DNA of 64,000 nt from Hirudinaria manillensis (Eukaryota; Annelida; Clitellata; Hirudinida; Hirudinidae). Below the pieces are notes generated by a model. It saw nothing but the letters and a program-made list of their open reading frames with translations, made no database searches and had not been told where the DNA came from. The DNA is taken from the NCBI GenBank assembly GCA_034509925.1, contig CM067528.1:1634501-1698500 (forward strand). The letters are read 5' to 3'. The position numbers were made by a program, and so were the translations under genes. Numbering within the stretch: position 1 is the stretch's first letter; each line of letters starts with the position of its first letter. This document shows, one piece after another, positions 24,380-33,695 of the stretch.

Positions 24380-24906
24380 TCAGGAATCTACAAAATAAAA
24401 CGAAACAAAAATGTGATGTAGATTCATGTAAATCACTGAAATTATTATCAACGGTCTAAATTTATGCTTTCTACAAGTATTTTGTAGTGTATGGAGGATG
24501 TTTTTCAGTATATTTCAATAGAAATAATTTATCAAAACGTTTTAAACAAAATTAATAGTTGGTGATTTTCTAATAAATTAGTATCTTACCTTTGCAACAG
24601 CCACTAATGCAAACCTCACTTTGTCTTTGAGAACAATGTGCAGTCTAAAAGATTTACTATTAATGAACGAAAGATTCCAATTGTATCATAACTATTTTAA
24701 CGGGTTATTAAAACAATACAAACAATCATGCAAGGCTTATTGCATCCGGTAGCGAGTCCTGCCAACGAATGAAATAATAAAATATTATGCAACTTGTTAT
24801 CTGTAACTTATCCACGTGTCCAGCAGAGAAATATCAGTAATTAGTAACCCAGGATAAGGGTGAGTAAAAGCATTGCAAGCAGGAAAACACAAACAATCTT
24901 CGACAT
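24380..24906 (-). CDS. Small secreted six-Cys peptide 2
   Basis: Minus strand, exons 24849-24906, 24724-24758, 24590-24644 and 24380-24387; 51 aa. Exon 1 is a clean signal peptide (MSKIVCVFLLAMLLLTL onward). The mature region has six Cys as C-x3-C-x5-C-x7-C-x3-CC, ending Lys-Asp-Ser. The last exon contributes only two residues and the stop. Paralogue of the gene at 22.8-23.3 kb: exons 1 and 3 have identical lengths and the introns are related. A TATAAAAG box is at 24943-24950. Both genes lie within the BRICHOS array, suggesting a defence-peptide locus. The family is not recognised; the terminal Cys-Cys spacing does not clearly match macins, defensins or a standard knottin. Confidence 0.7.
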
Positions 24907-25178
24907 GATGAACTGTTGAACTGTGAAGCGATCGTTCAAATTCTTTTATAAGCAGATAAATGTTTGATGCAAGTTGTCATAACTCTGATTTTCAAAATCA
25001 TATTTAACATTGATGTAAGATATTTGTTGTGAGCCACCTGTGGCCATCAATAAAAAGCTATTTGTAAGTGCACTGCAATGATTTGTTTGATTTATCATTC
25101 CATATTGAAAAGGAATAAATAATGAAAAAAGAAAAGTATTTATTTTGAAAAGTATTATAAACAATATTTTATTTTAAA

Positions 25179-25458
25179 CTAGAGGTGGCCAACCACGCGA
25201 TGCTGTGGCTCAATCCGATTAATTTTATAAGAAAGAAATTTTCTAATATGTTTATTTTTACAATTTCACAATGCTTGAGGGTTACGATATTTTAAGCTTT
25301 TTCATGTCCATGACAAGATGGTAAGATTTTCGAAAAAAGCGTATTTTTACATGATATAGTTGTGGCATATATATATGAAAATTTCAAAACAATTGGTGTA
25401 GTAGTTTCAGAGAACATTTGCACGATGCAAACACACATTGCATTTTTATTTATATAGA
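25179..25458 (-). mobile_element. Non-autonomous Helitron
   Basis: 280 bp. On the minus strand it begins TCTATATAAATAAAAATG and ends CCTCTAG, the TC...CTRR termini of Helitrons, with a short GC-rich hairpin-capable stretch (CCAC...GTGG) just before the 3' end. It sits exactly between A and T without target-site duplication. The unoccupied version of the same sequence is present at 23,786/23,787. Confidence 0.8.
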
Positions 25459-26167
25459 TAAATGGAAATGAAGTGGCGCTGTTGTGTAATTGCGATTTCT
25501 TGCTTCAATGTGTGGAAGGAAAATATTAATTGAGATTTGATTTTGTAGTTTATTTTATAATTTGCATTAAAATGTTTATTAATAACATATTTTTACTAAT
25601 TTATGATTTATGTAAAGTAATTATCAGTCATGTTAATATGATAAACATTTATTTTGTGGCCTGTGAACTTTTGGACTCTCATCACGTCTGTTGAGACATC
25701 TTCAAATGTGATTAATACAACACGTGTTCTTTCTGCTTTTGGTCAAATATTTAATTGTCTCATGGTTTTTGAGCAATTTATTTTCGCCATTTTGTATTAT
25801 AATTATATTTTTAACTTTTAATTTAAATATCATAATAAATATCAATATAATTTGAATAACTAGTTATTTTTCTACATCTTACTTTTTAGAAAAGAAAATG
25901 GAATCGAAATGTTGATGCCATGCAAACGTGGCTTCTTGTTTCAAGGATCTAAGTGAAAATATCAAACGTTATATTTAACACTATATTTAAATAATTGTTA
26001 TTATTATTATTATTTAAATTATTGTTATTATTATTATAAAAGTTGCCTTTATCCGTTTCTGCCCGACTTGAAATAAAGACTAATAACCAAGTAGATGAAT
26101 AATATCGGAATTGTTGTTTTAATTTTTCAATTTTTCAATTTATTCATTCTTGGGAAAGCAGAAATTC

Positions 26168-26531
26168 TGGAATCGCAATCCAGCTCAGGCGCCCAAATAA
26201 TTGAATTTAAATTACAACATTAATTTCATTTGTTAACATAAAATGCATTTTATTTGTGAAAATAAATTTAATAAAAATGTCCCATTATAACAATATTATA
26301 ACAATAATAAGAGAAATGGTAGCTATGATATTCGAGCTTTATAAGGATGACTTCATACTGATTTACTCAATTCTGTGAAAATCATATCATTTAAATTTGA
26401 ATATTTAAACTTAAATATTTAAAATCATTTCAAAAACAAAATGTTTCGATAACTCCGCTTCGATTTGTTCCTATTAAATTGGTTTTAATTCAAATTCCTA
26501 TTATCCATTCGCTTTTCTTATTTTAAACATT
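26168..26531. repeat. Direct repeat, copy 2
   Basis: Related to 23,870-24,222; ends abruptly where LINE sequence starts. Confidence 0.8.
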
Positions 26532-26762
26532 CACGCTTTGAAGGGCCTGACCGTTGATGAAGTATTTCCGGAATTCACCTGTTTTCTTTCTGCGGCCGGC
26601 TATAGTGAAGATCTGACATTTATCGGGTGCGAGTTGCAACTGCCATGTATTACTCCGTTGTGCGACCTTTTCAAGAGCTGATTGTAACTGTGTTTGTGAA
26701 GGCTTTGGGAGGCAATAGAGCTTAACCTCGTCCGCAAATAGTTTGCAGACATTATTAGTATT
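26532..26762 (-). mobile_element. LINE reverse-transcriptase fragment
   Basis: Matches the 14,380-14,610 part of the LINE on the same strand, with more divergence. A small insertion relative to 14,480 suggests it is an independent copy rather than a segmental duplicate. Confidence 0.7.
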
Positions 26763-26789
26763 GTTGTAAACCGGGGTCTGATGAATTAA

Positions 26790-27340
26790 TTAACGTAAGG
26801 ATATCTTTATTGGAATTAACTTAATGGCAAATACGGCTGGACGATTTGGTCTATTGCAATTTCTGACTCCACCCCCTTTTGTGTCTCTGTCCCACCTAAT
26901 TGTATGGTAGCCATTGGGACAAAACAATGAGTTGGGGGAGTCAGAATTAAGCCATGTTTCTGTGCAACAAAAAATATCGTGATCCTCTGAGCTAACAAAA
27001 CAGAAGCACTTCATTAAACTTATTGTTGCAACTTCTGAGATTTGTTAAAATATCCTTGCATATCAGATGTCTTTCATCGAAAGGGCTTTGTAGGAGCCAC
27101 AGCTTGATCTCGAGAAGCTGAGCGTCTCTCAACCCTCAGAAAGTGATGCTTGTTCTGATTGCAAACGTGTAAAGTCGCGATTGAAAAACACTTTCCTCAG
27201 CTCAGGGTCGGGTGAAGACCTAAGTACCCGAGATGAAGATAGGATTGAATCAACACAACTTTTGCTTTCAAGAGTGACACAGAGCTTGGAAGTAGGACCT
27301 CTGTCTCTACCAAATCTCCTGGTTTTAATCATTCGAGGCT
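26790..27340 (-). mobile_element. LINE endonuclease-region fragment
   Basis: Minus-strand frames give DIFCCTETWLNSD and IRWDRDTKGGGV, typical of the apurinic-endonuclease domain of CR1/Jockey-type LINEs. Upstream ORF-like sequence (27,129-27,332) contains RRFGRDRGPTSK. The reading frame is interrupted. It represents the 5' half missing from the 14-kb element. Confidence 0.65.
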
Positions 27341-27361
27341 TGACAGGCTTAATTTTACAAA

Positions 27362-27477
27362 CGACAGATTAATCGATAGTAAATCATTTTAGTAATCATT
27401 TGTTATTCACTTTCTGTCATTCAACGGAGACTATTTAAAGCCGAAAGCTCTCAACAGTTCCAATTTGACTTTGCAGA
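27362..27477 (+). promoter_or_regulatory. Orphan BRICHOS promoter and 5' UTR
   Basis: The stretch from the CGATAGTAAATC region through TATTTAAA (27432-27439) to CTTTGCAG matches the B-E promoters, but stops before the ATG and joins the fourth exon of a gene F relative in opposite orientation. Confidence 0.75.
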
Positions 27478-28090
27478 CGATTCCGGAAGGCGTGGAAACC
27501 CTAACAACTTCCACAAACTTTATAAGAATAAAATAAGTAATAAATTTTTGATCTAATTAATTTTTGTTATTTTAACTATAATTATTATTAATTAATTATT
27601 ATAATTGTAGATGTTTTTACAATCACGCGATAACTTCAAATTTGAAAGCATCACTAACAGAGTCCATTGCCGTTAGCGACATTCATCGCCACCAACCAAA
27701 GATTTGTTTATTTCGATTTGCGATACTAAAACGACATTGACATGATATAAATTATACATTTTCGGAAAGGTAATAGAATAAACAATTTGATTATGTAAGT
27801 CATGGAGTCACTAACAGAATTGAAATCGTCAACATAGTCCGCATTAACGTCGCCATCTTTGACTTGATATTCTATTGTTCCGCTGGTTGTATCGGAATAA
27901 ATATCTTGTTTCGTCTCTTTTCTGATCCTGATTGATCGCTGAAAACAGGAGTTTGAAAGTAACATAAATAAAGTAACATAAATACAGCCATAGTTTTATG
28001 TCTCAAAGTGCAAACAATCTACGAGATTGAAAATTTCGTCAGTTTGCAACTTAAAGAAAGTACCGCTTCGATTCTGTGAAAGACTTCCGT
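27477..28090 (-). pseudogene. Fragment of a gene F relative with a small insertion
   Basis: Minus strand: partial fourth exon (27477-27517), complete third exon (27816-27938) and the last 27 bp of the membrane exon (28064-28090), then LINE fragment as at 19,094. A 147-bp insertion (27661-27807) flanked by TCACTAACAG on both sides lies in the intron next to the third exon. Confidence 0.75.
27661..27807. mobile_element. Short insertion with 10-bp target duplication
   Basis: TCACTAACAG occurs at 27651-27660 and again at 27808-27817; the other three copies of this locus have it once. No terminal inverted repeat or tail was recognised, so the element class is open. Confidence 0.6.
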
Positions 28091-28505
28091 TGCTTGATGG
28101 ATTTACTACAGTAACTGTAGATATTGTTATTTGGTACTGCATGATAAGTCCAATTGAAGGCAGGGAGATTGAAATCTCCGAGTAAGCAGATGGTGTGTTT
28201 GAACAAAAATGATTAAAACACTTGATGCTCTCATTGGCGTAGTTCTCGGTCTCCGCGTCAAAACCTCAATAACATCTGCAGCATTTTTTCGAACATACTT
28301 TCTGAAAAGTCGCCCAGGACTTCTCTCGGGAAATCTTCCGATGTAGACGTTTTTGTTGACCTAGGCATGGCGAAAAAGATGCTAGACAAAATAGAAACAG
28401 AAAAACACTGAACTTAAGACCCAGAAACGAAATTTGAGATAATTAAATCGTTCAAAAGTTCGAGAGTGAAATCAAAACATTCGCTCTTATCGCCCACAAC
28501 AAGTT
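28091..28505 (-). mobile_element. LINE 5' fragment upstream of gene E
   Basis: Same junction and content as 19,094-19,510, part of the duplicated flank. Confidence 0.8.
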
Positions 28506-28519
28506 AATATTATATTATA

Positions 28520-28755
28520 TTATTATTGTTACTTCAATAGGTTGCTGCTGTATTTTTTATAATTATATTTCATTGAACGAACAGGTAAAGAAATTTCAGA
28601 TTTCAATCTTTCTTCCTTAAAAATTTTACTTTGCTGACTCAAGTGGACCATCCTTGTCAAACATTGATTGACAGTTTTGTCTTTATTTGTTTCAAAACGA
28701 GAATAAAAATATACAAGAAATGTCGACGAACGAATTTTGAGAATCACGACAAATT
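28520..28755. repeat. Upstream block, copy 4
   Basis: Near-identical to 9,715-9,960; precedes gene E. Confidence 0.85.
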
Positions 28756-29107
28756 AATTAATTTATTTAATTAAGAAATTTAAACAAACATAATATTTTA
28801 ATAAAGAACAATTAAATTTTAATAATTAAATTCATTAAATAAATTTTCTTAAAATTTGGAATTTTTTTCATTGAGAAAACGAAATTTATTACAATAGCTT
28901 TCATCATTTTGTGATTGTACAATAAAAGCCATTAATTTTACAAACGCCAGATTTCGTAGCGGTCGATAATATAAAGAGTTAATCAATAGTAAATCATTTT
29001 AGTAATCATTTTGTTATTCACTTTCTGTCATTCAAGGGAGACTATTTAAAGCCGAACGCTCTCAACAGTTCCAATTTGACTTTGCAGCTCTAGCAGGTAT
29101 TCTGATA

Positions 29108-30193
29108 ATGGTTTGGACAATGCATATTGACAGCGATAAGACAGTTGGAGTCGTCGCTAATGGCGAAGTCCAGGTAAAAAGAAAATTATTTATTTTTACT
29201 CAAATAAATGAATTGTAATTTTAATAATAATTTTTTTAATATCTGTTAAATTTATACACATCTTTTAGCAGTCAAACACAAATAAGTGCGTGATCTTTTG
29301 TGTTACCATCGTAGCAGCTACTGTGATAGTCATCGGTGGACTGGTCGTTGACGTCTATCTCGGCACTGGTGCATTCAACAAGATTGCCACTGTATGGATT
29401 TTACTTATTAAACTTTATTAACTCTTTAATTCTGATTTATTTATTTTAAATACTATTTCCATTCCAGCAATCAATTAAAACTAATCAGAACACCAGCCAG
29501 GACGTGACTGCTGATTTGACTAGCAAAATAGTCCAATATGACATTGATAGCAATGGCATCAAAGCTGTTTACGTGGAAGATTACAACTCGGTATCGATTC
29601 GATTGATCTATTCGATTCTATTTGTGAGAAACTAAAAAAAAATTAAAACGATTAATTCCTTATTTTGTTCTAGTTCTTGAGAGTGGTGAAGTTGACCAAA
29701 GACAAAGACGTCTTTTGCTATGCAAGTTTTATGAACGGGACTGACAAAGTGGATCTCACCAACATTGGAAAAACATCTGACAAGGTTTGTAGCTTTGATT
29801 AAAACTATTAAAATTAATTAAATATAAAAAATATTTGATGATGCTGATCTCACTTTGATAGGTGGAGAGCAATGACACAATTACTCACGTAAGAGTCAGT
29901 GCCCCAATTCCTGACATCAGTTTCATGAACAAAAAGGCTCGCATCTTGTGCAAGGGTACTCCTACCTATTGGGTTCAATCGAACTGTCAGCAATCCAAAG
30001 GTTAATAAAGAAATCATTTATCTAAAAAAAAATGGAATTTATATCTAATATTTTCCTTTCATTTTTGGCAGAAATTCAAAAGCAGAAAATATCTATTTTC
30101 AGCATTTGCCCATACTATTGCAATTGGGTGTATTACCACTGCTGTGGGTACAGATATTACTGCTACTTTGATTGCTATTATTACTACTTTTGA
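29108..30193 (+). CDS. BRICHOS-domain precursor E, sister of D
   Basis: Exons 29108-29173, 29269-29391, 29468-29590, 29674-29784, 29862-30000, 30072-30193; 227 aa. The membrane exon resembles D (CVIFCVTIVAATVIVIGGLV, then VDVYLG) but lacks three codons near its start (in-frame 9-bp loss). The terminal exon shares D's changes: Lys-Ile instead of Lys-Arg, and Phe for the first and last Cys of the peptide. BRICHOS Cys are present. All splice sites are intact and the promoter has TATTTAAA at 29043-29050. D and E therefore form a sub-lineage with the altered terminal peptide; both keep an open frame. Confidence 0.8.
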
Positions 30194-30919
30194 AAGAGAA
30201 GTTAAGAAGTCATCGAGAATACTTTAGTACTTGGAGGTTTAAGATAAAACTAACCATACTTTGATGAAAGACTTTGCTAATCTGCTGACTTTTAATTGGA
30301 ATTTTATTCCACACTAAACTCTAATTTACTCGTTCAATGAATTTATTTAATTTATATTGGGCTTAATAAAGATTTATTTTTCTCAAATTGTGTTGCCAAG
30401 TTTTTATATTTTAATAATTGTTAGCAAAGAAATAAACCTGAAATTTGAATCCCTCGATCCAATTTAAATTTTAATTATAAGACCTCTGAAGTTCAGTAAA
30501 ACATTTCAACCGATAAATATTTACAATATATAAATGTAAATAAGATTAAATACCTAAATCAACCCTGGTTTTAATTAGTTGTGTAAATTTGAAAGTATAA
30601 TCAATAGTGCCACTTGTCCCATGGGATCCCATGAATTTAAAATCTCATTATAACCAATCTCGGTAAAAAAAAAAAGCCAAATTCAAAATTTAATCTCATC
30701 TAAGGCAAATTTATCAATAATGTCGTACATTCGACTCGACCTAGTAATGATGTTAATGCTTAAAATCATGAAATTAAAATCATAATTGCTCTACCAACAT
30801 CGAGATCAACATCAACTAAACTAAGCAGTCGAACTCTATGACTTTACTCGTAACAATCCTCCTTTTGTTGAAATCAAGGGTTTTCCCAGGAAAGACAGAA
30901 ACTGATTCTCGTCTGGTTT

Positions 30920-32357
30920 CTAATCGAAGAGACTGAAGATAAAGCATCCCACTTCTGCCACCCAACAGTGATCTCCGCAATCCCAAATGTTTCGAATGAA
31001 TCTGCATGCATAGTTACAAATCTGACCGCAGTTGCCTCTTTTCTGTCTGACGACTCCTATGAGAATCATCATGAAAAAGTAAACTCATCAACTCATTTCT
31101 AGGTTTTTTTTAAATAAATTTATTAAATGATGAGAGCTTTATAGTCGTTCAATGATGATGGCTGGTGACTTAATTGTGTCTGCAAATCTGTGATCTAATT
31201 TTGTGGAAATGAAGTCGAAATTGAATCAAATATAATCTAATAAAGAATATACGTACCACCAGCAGGTTGCCATATAGGTATCGTCCAATAAGTCAGGACA
31301 TTTTTGCACATATTTCGTGCCTTTCTATTCAGGAAGCTGATGTCAGGGATTGGCAGAGTATTCCTCAGGTAAAAAAAGGTTTTGTTCTGTTCTTGTGAAT
31401 GGATGCTCTTGATACAAATATTTTTCTCAAACTTATTAAAACGTTTAAAGTACAAATTTCAAAATACAAAATCCTTTACTAAAAAATATCTTCAAAAACT
31501 TTGTGTAGCATTTGAATTTATTCAATTTATGACACCAAGGATATCATGAAATTTATGAAAATTATCCAATAACCGTATCCGCCACCGTATTGATTCGAGA
31601 TGAATCAGGCATTTGAGTTTCGTTTATCGTTGACGCGTAGCAGACGATTCCGGAAGGCGTGGAAACCCTAACAACTTCCACAAACTTTATAAGAATAAAA
31701 TAAGTAATAAATTTTTGATCTAATTAATTTTTGTTATTTTAACTATAATTATTATTAATCAATTATTATAATTGTAGATGTTTTTACAATCACGCGATAA
31801 CTTCAAATTTGAAAGCATCACTAACAGAATTGAAATCGTCAACATAGTCCGCGTTAACGTCGCCATCTTTGACTTGATATTCTATTGTTCCGCTGGTTGT
31901 ATCGAAATAAATATCTTGTTTCGTCTCTTTTCTGATCCTGATTGATCGCTGAAAACAGGAGTTTGAAAGTAACATAAATAAAGTAACATAAATACAGCCA
32001 TAGTTTTATGACTCAAAGTGCAAACAATCTACGAGATTGAAAATTTCGTCAGTTTGCAACTTAAAGAACGTACCGCTTCGATTCTGTGAAAGACTTCCGT
32101 ACTTAAGTAGATCCAGATGAGCAAGACCGAGGCCGTTAAGAGCACAATCAAAAGACCAGTCGCTCCGATAAACAAACGTTTTCTCGGTGGCTTCCACCAA
32201 CCTTCCAGGCGCTGTTTTTTTTTTTCAAAGCTTAGCTATTCATTTTCTTTATTTTTTGTAGATTTCTCGGATCAAATCTAACCGTCTGGGTTTCGGGGTT
32301 CGTCCGATTCCCATCGCATTTGTTTTCCTTGCTGGCATCATACACCGCAACGACCAT
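30920..32357 (-). CDS. Divergent BRICHOS-domain precursor F with distinct six-Cys peptide
   Basis: Minus strand, exons 32283-32357, 32074-32211, 31826-31948, 31574-31684, 31257-31407, 30920-31056; 244 aa. Tail starts MVVAVYDASKENK; the second exon has PPRKRLFIGATGLLIVLLTA (anchor); BRICHOS Cys are in SGIVCYAS and ARNMCKN; LPIPDISFLNRKARN matches the plus-strand family. After VVRQKR comes a 38-residue peptide with Cys at 3, 7, 11, 20, 24 and 31 (C-x3-C-x3-C-x8-C-x3-C-x6-C) and an uncleaved hydrophobic end (FIFSLFD). Exon lengths of 123 and 111 nt are identical to genes A-E. A TTTATAAAA box sits about 41 bp before the ATG (32398-32403). The fifth-exon acceptor (31407) is the least certain border. 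The only intact member of this sub-family in the window. Confidence 0.82.
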
Positions 32358-32974
32358 TCTGCCTATCTATCAATTGTAACTGCCCTTACACTACGGATTT
32401 TATAAACGCCTAAACCGTTCAGATATTCAGACCTTCGAATAGAAAGGCTTTATTTCTTGTTTATTTTGATAATCTTTAACGTCCTTGAGCTATTTTTTTA
32501 AGTCTCAAAGACGTGACTGGTACTAAGCTCCTACAAATTGCAATTGTCGAAGGCCAAGATTGCTCTCAAATCGAGACTTTTTGAGTGCATTATGAGGGAA
32601 GTTACTGCTTTCATAAGTTATTATTTGTTCAGGGTAGCTCTTGCAAAAACTTGGTCGGTGGGCAACTAATATTAAGCGATGTATTTAAGATGGTGACAAG
32701 GAAATCTCTCGGAAGAGCGAATAATCCGAGATAATAATAAACTAAGTTAGTTTCAAAGCACAAACTAATTAATTTTAATCTAAACGAATTGAAATACAAA
32801 ACCAATGGAGCAAGAGCGTGGATGGATGGATGGATGGATCGTACGAAGATGAATTAGCAGTGGTACGAGCAAAAATGAGAGTAATCTTATTTCAGTCGGC
32901 AACAGTGGCAATTTCTCGAACAAATAATAGTAATAAAATAATAATAATCATTATAAGTCGATAAAGGAGATGAA

Positions 32975-33139
32975 ATGGAATTAACCACACGCAAACCTTG
33001 GAATGTTGGCGTTAAAAGACGACGAATGTCGGTGGGAGACGCTCCCACTTCTGTAGAATTTATGCAATTTATTCAAAGAGAGAAGAACGTTCAAATGGAA
33101 ACGTGCAGCGAGAAGGTGCCAACATGGCGGAACCTTTGA
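32975..33139 (+). CDS. Possible small ORF (54 aa), unrecognised
   Basis: Starts MELTTRKPWNVGVKRRRMSV and is basic, with a codon texture less AT-skewed than its surroundings. No recognised domain, no clear splice partner. It could be a small gene, the first exon of something, or chance. Confidence 0.2.
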   Translation: MELTTRKPWNVGVKRRRMSVGDAPTSVEFMQFIQREKNVQMETCSEKVPTWRNL

Positions 33140-33695
33140 CGATGAAGTTAACGAGATAATTATAAAAAACGAGGAGGGTCCTGAAAGTTGCCGTTAGTGC
33201 AGCGACGGAGTTCTAAAAATAATTTTGTACATTTTTTCCGACGTCAACCTCGAAGCCTGTGACCTGATTCGTGGTCACGTTCAACCTATTTGCAATTAGC
33301 ACTGCCGACGTCGTCTCTGTCTCCAGTACGACGACGGCGATGACGACGATGATGATGACGATGAGATGTTGCTGGAGAGGATTTAAAGCATCTTCGAGAT
33401 CTCGAACTTCTTCTGATTTATCTCCTCGTCCGATTCCACGAGATTTGAGAGAGCCCTAAAAATGGCGATTGATTACAAAAAACTGAAACTTTAAATTCTT
33501 ATTCAGCCATGAAGAGGTTTGGAGAAACAAAAATTGATCATTAAGGAGCATCAAAAACTAAAACAAAAAGATAGAAAATTCATTTTCCCAGGCAAAAATC
33601 TGGCCATGTTGCCAAAGGTAACATAACATCTGCATATTGTTGTTTCATTTTGTTTGCATTTATCAAATCATATTGAAGGTTCTCGAATCTCGAAC

